A stretch of 64,000 nucleotides of DNA from Colletes latitarsis (GCF_051014445.1 NC_135147.1:30098479-30162478); one strand, 5' to 3'; counted from the first letter of the stretch, positions 25,431 to 36,500 are shown. Numbers and translations: made by a program. Notes: a model not told the origin generated them from the letters alone.

Positions 25431-25640
25431 ACTTAAAAAGTTATTAAGAAATTAAATTAAAAAATTTCAAATAGTTCTGGAAAAATTATTTTTGGTCAAC
25501 AGACATATCCCTCGAAATCCTACCCACTTTCGAGAAAAAAATTCAGTACGGTGCGGAACTTTAAACGTTAATAACTTTTTAACGAAATCTCTAGAATCTC
25601 CCATTAAAATTTCTCTCAGGGGTGGCCGAACACCCTGTAG
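25431..25640. mobile_element. truncated copy of a MITE-like inverted-repeat element
   Basis: The segment matches the element at 60315-60684 across its core (AAAAAGTTATTAA ... ATTCAGTACGG ... GTTAATAACTTTTTAACGA) and ends with the diagnostic tail CTAGAATCTCCC then GGCCGAACACCCTGTA. The outer left terminal repeat seen at 60.3 kb is absent, and about 45 bases of the right terminal repeat are missing. It has no coding capacity and is presumably a non-autonomous DNA element. The identity between the two copies was judged by eye. Confidence 0.7.
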
Positions 25641-27744
25641 AAATAAAGTAACGTCTCGAAGAATTTTATCCCGTAGCTGCTCCCGAGGCTACAGGAACCC
25701 CATGGCGCATCTGCACGCGCCTGGCAGTTGGTTCTCTCCTTTCCATTTTTCTCGCCGAAAGGATCCGGTGTAATTCTAGCGCGCACGCTGAAAATTAATG
25801 TGGCTCGAGCTGGTACGCGCGGAATTCGATCCAGCAACGACCCGCTTCTTCACCTTTACGGTACTCGCGTTATCCTGACACGACGGGCACGGAAATATGC
25901 AGGGAACCGCGCCCGTTTGTATTGGCCGTGTTTCCGAGCGTACGCGTTGGCTCTCATTAGCAGCGTCCACGGCAGAACAGATTGCCCGAAACATGCTTAA
26001 AATTTCAACAATCCAGTAAACCAGCAGCTCTCAGCCGTTGCTCGATTGAAAAGGTGCAATTTCGTGCACATCGAAACCTTTGGAATTTATGTCAAGGTTT
26101 CCATGCTGTCGCTGCAACACGCTCGATCCCATCGCTACTCGTTAGACGCCGAACGGACCAACCAGGAAGCGCAGGAACGGAATAGCGTCGTTTGGAAGAC
26201 GTAAACGTCAGTTACTACCCGATACTTGCGTCGCTGATTGCGCTCTTAAATGTAAACGTACTCGAAAATTCGAGTTAAGTCGGAGCTCGAAATCAGAGAT
26301 CCCTCGGTTTCGAATTCTCAAATAGCTTTTGCACAGTGTGGAAAATTATAAAATTAAGAAGCGTGATGCACGAACTGATAGAAAGTCCAACCCTTCGGTT
26401 AGCCCTGCTCGCAGTTTCATGGCGGGACGTTCCGCCCGATATGGTCGAAAAAGTTGGCGTTCGGGGTCGAGCGCGTGAGAGAGCGAGCCGTTGGGACGGA
26501 AATTCAGGGCGAAGGTTCCAGAGGTTCCGGTTACGATGCCTCGATGGTACGGGTCGTCGGCCGCGTGCGCGTCAGTATCGCGTCGAGATCCGGGCGAAGG
26601 AGTATCAGGAAGAATGGAAAGGGGAATGTCGGTCACTGGGCCTTTCCTCCGCGATGACGGTACTCCGTTTAGCGCCTCGGGGGCCACCGCCTAGAAATGT
26701 TCCAAGAGTACAACGTCGATGGTTCATCCTCTTCTGTTGCCTTCTACGCCTCTAAATCGCTAAGATTCGCGTTTCCGCGGCGCCCATCGCTGCGAGGACG
26801 TTGCAAACTAAACGGACGGCGCTTCGACTTTCTAAAAGAAGAACTTTGTTCGTTATTAACTCCCCTTCAATTCTAATGCGCAAGTGCTCTCTCGTATACG
26901 CTTCCATGATCCACAAATAACGTCTCGTTCATAATCTGTAACAATACAGGTGATTGTAGTTTCAGAGTCGCGTTCATTTTTCTTTTGCAATTTGGTAAAT
27001 TAGAATTTCAAACTCGCTATTTATAAGGCCATTTTCCTCAAACGACCAATCACTGTTCCGTTTACCTCAATCTGCGACGATTGTTTCGTCCCGTTCTCGT
27101 AAAAACAGAAAAAAAAAAGAAAAACGAGCGCTGTAACGAATTCGTATAACTGTGCAGCCCCGTGTATGGTAGCGGTACCTACGCGTAGCGTCTAGCGAAT
27201 CGAGAAAACTTCATGAATGTATTATACACGCTACACCTGCAACAGGGACGAATGGTGAACTGTCAGAGCCCTAGAATTCTTCGTTCTCCTCTCGGCTTTT
27301 TTAAATCCATTTTACGGAACGATTGAAAAATATTCAGTTAGTCGATGCATCTCTTTATCGCCAAAAGTGGCATGTTATGCAGATGGCCTGTATCAAGTGC
27401 CTCGCCCTGCACGTTACCAAGTCTGATCGTTATAACGTGTCGAAAGTTTTCTTACGAAACATCATCCGTTATCGTATTCGTTCCGTTGTCTAACATATGT
27501 CAGTTATACGTATACGTATATACTCGGACGGAAGTTATTGCAGCGCGAAAGATCAACATAAGGAAGCGGAACGATCGTATTCCTTTCTTTTTGCGATGGA
27601 TTTCTTTGTCCAATTCCTATAACAGTGGTTTACAAACCTTTCGCAGGCCGCCCCTTCCCTCCTAAAGAAAAAAACAAATTAATAAAAAATGAAACTAAAT
27701 CTATCTGTCAAATCAACAGATGCCTGTAGGAAAATACAAATGCG
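25641..27744. other. spacer with a CpG-rich pocket at 26.4-26.75 kb
   Basis: Open frames of 110-140 codons overlap on both strands within the CpG-rich pocket, with arginine-rich products and no splice context. I regard them as composition effects. The remainder is AT-rich, with nothing recognisable up to the start of the inverted-repeat complex. Confidence 0.35.
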
Positions 27745-28255
27745 ACCTTTCTTTTCCTCTCCCCATTATTCCCTTAGCTATAAGATACATGCCACCACTC
27801 CGCAATGCCGCCACCATTTTGGAAATGTTCCAAAGAAATTACAAGAAATTAAAAAATCTCTTTCAGCCGTAAAAACAAATATTTTCAATCATAAAAGGAC
27901 CATAAAAACATATTACTTATCGATTACACTTATTTATGAAACGTGATATTAAGATTCTGAGACACGTTTTTATTTAATAGAGTCAGAAATGTGTAAAACA
28001 TTCCTTATGTGTATATCAATAAAGAATCAAAATTATAATACATATTTTCCATGCTTTTTATTTACGTTCCCCTCGAACCTTTCCCAATAATTTCCTAATT
28101 TCTATAAATTCTAAAATATATTATAACTGGTCCAAATATTATTCGACTCTAATTAATATTTTATCAAACTCTATATATTTTGGCAATTAATTAATTATAA
28201 ACGATTACTGGAAGCGATAGTTATACCTATATTTACGGTAAAAAGCATCAAAGTA

Positions 28256-28515
28256 TAGTATACAGATCCCCTCTCGCCCCCCACGATTTGCTGACGACGT
28301 ATAGTATCGCCATCTAAGAACGGGTTTCGAACTAAGCACGGAGTACAGATCCCCTCTCGCCCCCCACGATTTAGTGACGACGTATAGTATCGCCATCTAA
28401 GAACGGGTTTCGAACTAAGCACGGAGTACAGATCCCCTCTCGCCCCCCACGATTTGGTGCAAACGTATAGTATCGCCATCTAAGAACAGGTTTCGAACTA
28501 AAAACGGAGTACAGC
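28256..28515. repeat. 83-base tandem repeat, left arm of the foldback (three copies)
   Basis: The unit beginning GTATAGTATCGCCATCTAAG recurs at 28299, 28382 and 28465, an exact 83-base spacing. The unit includes a C-rich stretch (CTCTCGCCCCCCACG). Because 83 is not a multiple of three, the open frame across it shows the repeat in shifted frames, so it is not a protein repeat. Confidence 0.9.
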
Positions 28516-29090
28516 TACCCCCACTCCTCCTACTCCTGATACACACTACTTACCTTGATTATTCATTAATAACTCATTTCCTGGGATTAAACTATGAACT
28601 TTTAGAATCGAATAATATAGTATAGACCTTTGGCAAGATTCAAGGATAGTTTTTAGAACCATTCCGCCAGTAATTAAGACGTTATTAATGAATAAAGGAA
28701 GTCGTACCATTCACGTCTGTACTATTGTCTGCTTAAATCGATGAATTATCAACTTTTCAACAATAACACGCATATTTTGGCTATTAGAGAACCAAGTAGA
28801 CATCCCTGGGAACATTCAAGGACCAATTTTACAACGCTCATTCGTCTAATTAATTAGTTATTAGCGATAGATCCCTAAGATGTCGCGTTGAAACAGTGTA
28901 CAGACTTTCGATATTGGTTAATAACTATTTAATAAGACAAGGGATGGCTAAAACAAGTATCCCTGAATCTTGCCAAAGGTCTATACTATATTATTCGATT
29001 CTAAAAGTTCATAGTTTAATCCCAGGAAATGAGTTATTAATGAATAATCAAGGTAAGTTGTGTGTATCAGGAGTAGGAGGAGTGGGGGTA

Positions 29091-29350
29091 GCTGTACTCC
29101 GTTTTTAGTTCGAAACCTGTTCTTAGATGGCGATACTATACGTTTGCACCAAATCGTGGGGGGCGAGAGGGGATCTGTACTCCGTGCTTAGTTCGAAACC
29201 CGTTCTTAGATGGCGATACTATACGTCGTCACTAAATCGTGGGGGGCGAGAGGGGATCTGTACTCCGTGCTTAGTTCGAAACCCGTTCTTAGATGGCGAT
29301 ACTATACGTCGTCAGCAAATCGTGGGGGGCGAGAGGGGATCTGTATACTA
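29091..29350. repeat. 83-base tandem repeat, right arm of the foldback (three copies)
   Basis: This is the reverse complement of the three-copy array at 28256-28515, with the same unit order seen from the other side and the same single-base variants (the third-unit GCAAAC variant appears in both arms). Shared variants imply that the arms were made by one duplication or inversion event, or are kept alike by gene conversion. Confidence 0.9.
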
Positions 29351-29844
29351 TACTTTGATGCTTTTTACCGTAAATATAGGTATAACTATCGCTTCCAGTA
29401 ATCGTTTATAATTAATTAATTGCCAAAATATATAGAGTTTGATAAAATATTAATTAGAGTCGAATAATATTTGGACCAGTTATAATATATTTTAGAATTT
29501 ATAGAAATTAGGAAATTATTGGGAAAGGTTCGAGGGGAACGTAAATAAAAAGCATGGAAAATATGTATTATAATTTTGATTCTTTATTGATATACACATA
29601 AGGAATGTTTTACACATTTCTGACTCTATTAAATAAAAACGTGTCTCAGAATCTTAATATCACGTTTCATAAATAAGTGTAATCGATAAGTAATATGTTT
29701 TTATGGTCCTTTTATGATTGAAAATATTTGTTTTTACGGCTGAAAGAAATTTTTTAATTTCTTGTAATTTCTTTGGAACATTTCCAAAATGGTGGCGGCC
29801 TTGCGGAGTGGTGGCATGTATCTTATAGCTAAGGGAATAATGGG

Positions 29845-30446
29845 GAGAGGAAAAGAAAGGTAAAAATGATGAGAACACATAGAATTCTTTGAAATTATAT
29901 CATATATTTTCGTATCACTCGTAACATTACTAACAGATTTCGTTGCTTGCTTCGATCACCATTGTTTCGATCACCCCCGAATTTTCAGCTGTATGACAGT
30001 CAGATTAGGCCACTTTCAGTCCATAAGGTGTGAAGTCTATTCGTATACCTCGTCTGTGGTATAAGGTACGACTACATGTACTTTTCAATTTTCCTACAGA
30101 CCTCCGTTGGCCTTTGCTGGCTTTTACAAATTACAACTTGCTACTGTCAGCCTCTCCCAGCCTCTGCTGACCTCTGCTGACCACCCCTGATGCTTCTGGC
30201 AACGTACAACGATTACAACTTGCTACTATTCGCCCCTGGTGATCCCTGCTTCCCACTGCTGACCGCTGCTGACCGCTGCTGGCCCCTGCTGACCACGCTG
30301 ACCTTTGTTAACAACTTCTAACATGATGTACATGTATTAGAACTTTGTATAATGTAAATCTATGACAATAAATGATATAATTTCAAAGAATTCTATGTGT
30401 TCTCATCACTTTTACCTTTCTTTTCCTCTCCCCATTATTCCCTTAG
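29845..30446. repeat. inverted-repeat segment of 0.6 kb sharing its left end with the 2.1 kb foldback
   Basis: The right end of the larger foldback (CTAAGGGAATAATGGGG ...) continues into a terminal sequence passing through GATGAGAACACATAGAATTC, whose reverse complement ends at 30446. The terminal repeats are about 75 bases. The interior contains a minisatellite of CCTCTGCTGACC-like units at about 30140-30300, in the opposite orientation to the larger array at 31.2-31.9 kb. Confidence 0.75.
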
Positions 30447-30504
30447 TTATAAGAAACCGTTTCTCTATTTAAAACTGGAATTCTAAAGTGCCCGGAGCGT
30501 TTTC

Positions 30505-31055
30505 TGAAATGCCGGTGACCTTGACCCACTTTCGAAACTGGGTCAAGGCCATTCGGATTCTCGAAGCGGCCAGAAGATTTCTAAAAATTTCAAATGGCCT
30601 TGACCTACTTTCGAAATTGGGTCAAGGCCATTCGGATTTCCAAGTTGGCCCGAAGATTTCTGAAATTTCGAATGGCCTTGACCCACTTTCGAAACTGGGT
30701 CAAGGTCATTCGGACTCTCGAAGCGGCCGGAAGATTTCTAAAATTCAAATGGCCTTGACCCACTTTCGAAATTGGGTCAAGGCCATCCGGATTTCCAAGT
30801 CGGCCAGAAGATTTCTAAAATTTCAAATGGCCTTGACCCACTTTCGAAATTGGGTCAAGGCCATCCGGATTTCCAAAACGCCCAGAATTTTTCTAAGATT
30901 CGAATGGCCTTGACCCACTTTCGAAATTGGGTCAAGGCCATTTGGATTTTCGAAGCGGCCGGAGAATTTTTCTAAGACTCGAATGGCCTTGACCCACTTT
31001 CGAAATTGGGTCAAGGCCATCCGGATTTCCAAAGTTCCCGGAACATTTCTAAGAT
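30505..31055. repeat. 78-base tandem array, seven copies, each holding a palindrome
   Basis: Seven units begin near 30515, 30596, 30674, 30751, 30829, 30906 and 30985. Each contains a near-perfect palindrome of about 34 bases, GGCCTTGACCCACTTTCG followed by its complement, then a variable linker. The central bases vary (AAACTGGG or AAATTGGG), as does the linker. Translated frames show repeated GLDPLSKLGQGH-type strings, but the spacing is 77-81 bases, so no single frame is kept. The function is unknown; array-wide cruciform potential is obvious. Confidence 0.9.
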
Positions 31056-31089
31056 GCTGGTGAACTTGCGAAGAAGGTGGTTCGCATAA

Positions 31090-31910
31090 GAGAATGATTT
31101 GGAGAGGAAAAGGACGGTAAAAAATGATAAGAACACATTGAATACTTTGAAATTATATCATTTATTGTCATAGATTTACATTATACAAAACTTTAATACA
31201 TATAAACATATTATATTATATTACATCATGTCACAAGTTGTCAGCAATGGTCAACAGTGGTCAGCAATGGTCAGCTGACGTCGGGAGATGTTGGCAGAGG
31301 CCAGCTTAGGTCGGGAGATGCTGGCAGAGGTCAGCAGAGGCTGGCAGTAGCCAGGAGTAATCGTTGTACGTTGTCAGAAATATAAGCGGTGGTCAGCAGA
31401 GGCCAGCAGAGGCTGGGAGAGGCTAACAGTAGCATGTAGTAATTGTTATACGATGTCAGAAGCATCAGGGGTGGTCAGCAGTGTTCATCAGAGGGCAGCA
31501 AAGGCATGCACAGGCAAGCAGAAAGCTGCAAAGGCAAGCAGAGACTTGTAGGGGCATGCAGTAGTAAGTATTAATCGTTATAGATTATCAGAAATACCTG
31601 CAGTGGTCAGTAGCGTTCGGCAGAGGCCAGGAAAGTTCAGCAGAGACAAGCACACGCTGACAGAGATCAGCAAAGACCAACAGAGGTTAGCAGAAGTCAG
31701 TAGTAATTGTTATAGGTTGTCAGAGATATAAGCGATGGTCAGCAGAGTCTAGCAGAGGCAAGCAGTAATCAGGAGCAGTCAGTAACAGTTGCTGTATGGT
31801 GTAAAAAATTGTTGGGAGTTCTGTACTTTTGTCAGCACTGGTCATCAGAGGCAAATAGAAACCAGGAGTAATTTGCAGAGTTCAGTAATGAACTCTAGGA
31901 AAGGCAAGTA
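31090..31910. repeat. right arm of a second foldback: terminal repeat plus GGTCAGCAGAGG minisatellite
   Basis: Bases 31091-31205 are an imperfect reverse complement of 30325-30440 (ATTATATCATTTATTGTCAT and its neighbours). Farther right, degenerate GGTCAGCAGAGG units extend to about 31910, and the 31390-31470 part mirrors 30140-30220, including the GGCTGGGAGAGGCTAACAG interval. The pair therefore encloses the 78-base palindrome array. The extra 400 bases of minisatellite on this side show asymmetric expansion. Confidence 0.8.
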
Positions 31911-32208
31911 AAAATACCTGAGCAGTCGAGATTCCGAATCGTATGCCGTTAACGTGAGGTTGGATTTCAGTTGTTAAGAGCGAGAAGGCAAATGTGTGCC
32001 TTTCTCTCTCGACTGCCACGAGGCGGTCCGAAATTACTTCGGGCAGCTTCGGAATAATCGAGAAAGAGGGCATGTGTCAGTTTGCCTTTGTCGACTTTCC
32101 GAAACTCTACGAGCTCACGTACGCGTAATCTGGTATGTGTGAGTAGGGCACCGGGTGCTGAATCTGACATCTCTGATATGTATTTAGTCGAATGCATGCA
32201 ACGTAAAC
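31911..32208 (+). promoter_or_regulatory. 5' flank and probable 5' untranslated region of the C1orf43-like gene
   Basis: About 300 bases of unique, moderately GC-rich sequence separate the minisatellite from the ATG at 32209. No TATA box is obvious. The minisatellite therefore lies immediately against this gene's promoter. The transcription start cannot be placed from sequence alone. Confidence 0.3.
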
Positions 32209-33404
32209 ATGACTGAAGAGCTTTCTGGCGTGACGATAGTTGTATTTATTGCAGCTGGAGTATTAACGATGTTATTGCTTTTTATTTTTGCAAAACGACA
32301 AATTATGAGATTTACTTTACGATCGCGTCGTGGCCCTCATATTCCTATTGGACACGATGCAAGAAAGGTACGATTTGTTTACAAAAGGTTATACCGTATA
32401 TTAACATTTCTATCGACAGTTATCAAATTTAATTTATGGAAATAAAGTGATACAACATTTAATTGTTTTCTACTTTCCACGATAATGATTCAATCCATGC
32501 ATCAAAGTTCTGTATGTATGCACACTGATAGATTAACGTACTTTCTTTTATTATTTAGTCGCTCAAGAAAGAGATTGAAAGGCGAATAGAAGTAATACCA
32601 AGAATTCAGTATGAACCACAACTTATTAGCGATCCACGATTTATCGTGACGCCTAAAACACAGGTTCCACCTCATCATTACAGACTAAAAGTAGTAGATG
32701 ATGTTAAATCTTTGGGTAACTATTTTTATAAATTTATTATGACGATCTAATGTTTTCAGCATAAAAATTTATAAATTGTTTATGTAGAAGCTGAAATCAG
32801 TAAATACGATAATTTTCTAAAAAGGCACCCATCTGAAAATTTGAGGGCATATTTGCTTTCTACATTAGCTCCTCCATTGAATGGAAATGGACAACGGTTG
32901 ATTCATCAATTTTGTGATTTGTATGAACATGCAAGACACGATCCAACAGAATTTGGGGATGAGGAGTATCAAGTATATACAAGATTGTTTCTTAAATTAA
33001 TGGATTCGTAAGTATCATTAATTGTTTTGACAAGAAATCCGACCAAAAAAAATCACCTATCTTATTGCTTCTGTTGTTGCTCAAAGTAATTATGATAAAA
33101 AACGTGCAAAATTATTGAAATTATATGCCTGCACGCGACCGTCAACGGACGAACGATTAAAGGGTTTTATTTCTATGGATTAAAATTTAATTGTTTTATT
33201 TTTTTTTTTAGAGCACGTTTATTAAAATCGTATCCGAGCAGTAGAAAATCTAGTCCAAGTCGTACGCCCGTAAAGAAAAATGTTGAAACGAAACGGAATA
33301 TATTAGAACCTCGGATGAAATTGCCAGAAGACCAAACGTTAACTGGATCTCGCCCCAACACATTAACAGTTATGACTTTGGACAATAGCGAGACATCCGT
33401 TTAG
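32209..33404 (+). CDS. C1orf43: C1orf43-like (NICE-3 family) membrane protein
   Basis: Four exons with closing phases (32209-32367, 32559-32715, 32788-33007, 33212-33404) encode 242 residues. The N terminus has one hydrophobic segment (about residues 9-28) followed by KRQIMRFTLRSRRGPHIPIG, which is nearly the human C1orf43 signature after its membrane helix. Downstream, IQYEPQLISDP and the Ser/Thr-rich tail (SPSRTPVKK) also follow the family layout. The ATG at 32209 places the helix at the expected distance from the start. The human protein has been linked to Golgi organisation and phagocytosis, but no mechanism is settled and none is claimed here. It is convergent with FOCAD, with stop codons 138 bases apart. 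Confidence 0.93.
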
Positions 33405-33542
33405 CATTATGAAAAGTGTCACATACAACATATGTGACGACATATCTGTTCGTAACTGCCGATCACGGTGTCATATGACATTACATGTACGTGAAATACT
33501 ACTTTTCCAATAATACATTACACGTTCATTTTTCATTTGTAA
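33405..33542. other. 138-base gap between two convergent stop codons
   Basis: The plus-strand C1orf43-like stop ends at 33404 and the minus-strand FOCAD stop lies at 33543-33545. No canonical AATAAA is visible in either direction within the gap; an AATAAT lies at about 33509 on the plus strand. The 3' untranslated regions of both genes therefore probably extend into each other. Confidence 0.6.
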
Positions 33543-36500
33543 TTATACTATCTCTATTTCAGTCTTAATGGATAAATATTTAGTCCATACGTCTTTATAG
33601 TATGGATTGTGCCTCAAGCAAATTAACGAACGATGAAACGTAAATTTATACACATTAGGAACAGTACTTGTTCTCATGTAGTTTAACCATTTCATGATCT
33701 GAAAAGAGAGATTTGTTATGATGCGTTTTTCTTGAAACTACGAATAAAAATAATTGTAAATACCTGTGGAATTGTATGCTTCCAATCTTGTCTATCGGAA
33801 AGGATTGCGAGAGCTTGAGGAAATAGTTTTGCTTGGACATTTTGCGACGTGATTAGTACATCTTGCTTCATTAACATATAATCTATACCGGACAAACTGA
33901 TAATGGATACGAATAAAACATTACAAAAAAATTCTATTTTATTACTGCGACTTGGGGGTGATTCCACCAACAGTCCTTGAATCTGAGTCATGAAATCTAC
34001 GATCCAATTTGTAGTGCATTTTTCAAATTGCAATTCAGTGTACACCCTCTGTACAGTCTCAAGAAAATATGTTTGTATGCTTGAATGTAAATAATAAAAT
34101 TTATATTTATTTCTATAATTTAATAGTTAAATAACAATATCTAATAATAATCATCTCACCTAGATATAAATGTAGTTTCATCAATTACCTCGTTCAACCA
34201 CATTAAGAGAGATTCAGAACGTTTCTCTAGAGCCAATTTGGCTTTAATTGCGATAGCGTTTCTTAATTTATTGTGCGTTATGTCCCACCATAGTTTAGGA
34301 GACGTCATTCTTTCTAAATCGTTTGTTGGTAATTCTAAAGCTGCTGTAAAATAGGATTCGAAACGATTGTGCGTTAAATCTATCTTATCCGAAAGGTTTT
34401 CCAAAAGACTAGGAAGCAGCGCAGAGTTTCCGTCGTGTACCTTGTTGTTCTTTATGGTTCGAGCGTACGAGGACATGATACAACAGAACGCATTTATGGC
34501 ATTTTCATCGTCGTAATTAATTTTTTCAGTTACATATTCTAATGTGGTTTCTAAAAATGGTTTTATGCTATTCGGTGGCATGGTTTCACACAAATCTTCG
34601 AGACACGAATATAATAGAAGGTACTCGTTGCTTTTAAAAACGGAATCCGATTCAGCAACAGACTTATACATTAACAGATAATTTTCTACTAAAGTTTTGG
34701 CTGACGAAGACGTGTTTGCTTGATGACATCCGACGAAAAGAACATATTTTTTAGCGACGGGAGATATGTCGACAGTGTCGTTAAGAAAACTCCAATTTAT
34801 ATTCGGCAGCGGTTTCGGATATCTGTGAGCAAATATTCGCAAGCATTCTATAATAATACGATGATTGTTGGCCATAGATTTCTCGCTGCGTCTTAAAAAT
34901 TCGCCGATTGTTCTTATTACGCTTTTTTCTGGTAAATATTTGAAATTTTGCGGCTCACCTTGCGGCCAGTGGTAAATTCCCGTTCGGAAGCCGCTTACTT
35001 CTTCGGTCATGAAAGAAATTAAAAGATCTCCGGCCGCCGATAAAGCCGCTTTATTTATTTTCTGAAGCATCGCGATCCAACAAGAACCTGGTATGTACGA
35101 GAGTACATCCTCTGGTTTCTTAATTTCATCGAGCGGAGTGGTAGCGTGCGCTGCCGGCAATACAAGATGACATCTGAATATCTCTGGTAATGTTTTTAGA
35201 GTAATATGCTCGATGCGAAAGGAACTGAGCGCATTAAGCGCAGCTTTAATAACTCTTACATCGTTGTACGTGACATATTTCCACAGATTCGTTATGATAT
35301 CGTCGATCAATTCATCGTATTCTTTTACGCATTGAGAAGATGGATACGAAGTCACGTCACCGAACAGTTCGCAAAGACTTTCCAAAACAATGGTACGCTT
35401 CTCTTTTTCCATTTTCGGAGCTAACACCTTCCAGGTGGAAAAAATGTCTGTTACGGAAGCTTTGCAAAGAGCAGAAATACTTTGAAGAGTAAGCGCGCTT
35501 GCTGTTCCACCGTTTGTATCCGTCGAGCGATTTAATATTTCCGATAATAATGGCACTAGTGCTTCCCCGTGTTCAGGATGATTTTCACAAATGTATTTCA
35601 TGGCTCTTGCACAAGTTGCATTCGAATACCAGGAATGATCGTTTTTCATTAAACGAATTATAGCGGGTGAAACGAATCTGTAACATCTTGGTTCTTTCCT
35701 CAGTGTCTTGAGATATAATTCGATCGTGAAATATTTTAATTGTTTGTCGCCTTTCAATAACGTGTCCAATGTATGAATAACGATCGGAAAGTTTTCTTTC
35801 ATGGTTACAAGTTCTGGTAAGACGAGTAGTAAATACTTTGATTCTATACTGTTTCTAGACTTGATCAGTTTATGTAAAACCAAGGATAATAAGTGCGATT
35901 CGAAGCTTTTTATTTTACTGGTGATATCAACAAGCACGTCGCAACATAGCTCGACTACTTCCGAATTGTTTGTTTGTAAAAAGAGGCCAGACAATAGTAG
36001 TTTACATTTAGTTTTTAAATCGATAGGTATGTAAGACATATTCTTCAACCAGAATAAAATATCGTTTGAATTCCAGGCATTTAGGTAACGCACAATCTCC
36101 ACGTAAAATTGAACGTAAGAATCGGAACAAGTAAACGTTTCGAAAATTTGACTCGTGAACACTGTATCGTCACTCGTGGATTGTGCGTCGATAAAAGTTC
36201 TCTTGGTTAAATTTGTCGCGATATCCAAAGCATCGGAACATAGTACTGACGGGTATGCCATCCACTTCAAAATGGATGCTATCAAAGTATTAAAAAATAT
36301 ATAGTTGTATGACATTTTGTTCGTTATCGTCATGCCTGTAACATAATTTAACAAAAATTTAAGAGGAAAACTTTAAGTAGTCGTTGCGTTTAAAATACTT
36401 ACATATTTGCAAAGCTTTATACAGGTAAATGGCAGGGCATACGGTAATTATTTCTGCCATAAGTGCTAACATAAGATTTCCTATGTGAATATTGCACCGA

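Larger units (their letters stand above)
27745..29861. repeat. 2.1 kb foldback element (long inverted repeat)
   Basis: The two halves are reverse complements about a centre near 28803: for example, base 27746 pairs with 29860, and the identical 94-codon frames at 28195-28479 (minus) and 29127-29411 (plus) mirror each other. The paired arms are roughly 900 bases, with only a few mismatches in the outer 250 bases; a diverged spacer of about 300 bases (28650-28955) separates them. The outer ends begin with CCTTTCTTTTCCTCTCC. There is no transposase frame. This is best described as a foldback or palindromic non-autonomous element. If transcribed it would form a very long hairpin RNA. Confidence 0.9.

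Noticed and set aside
28195..28479. 94-codon frame, duplicated at 29127-29411, as a possible gene pair
   Set aside because: The frames come from three copies of an 83-base repeat read in shifted frames within an inverted repeat. There are no coding features.
30488..30913. 141-codon frame with repeated GLDPLSKLGQGH-like strings, as a possible repeat protein
   Set aside because: The 77-81-base repeat spacing breaks the frame between units and the strings come from the palindrome. It is a DNA repeat, not a protein repeat.
27745..31910. CRISPR-like array interpretation of the regular repeats
   Set aside because: The genome is eukaryotic, the units are directly tandem or mirrored without unique spacers of constant length, and no cas-like genes exist.
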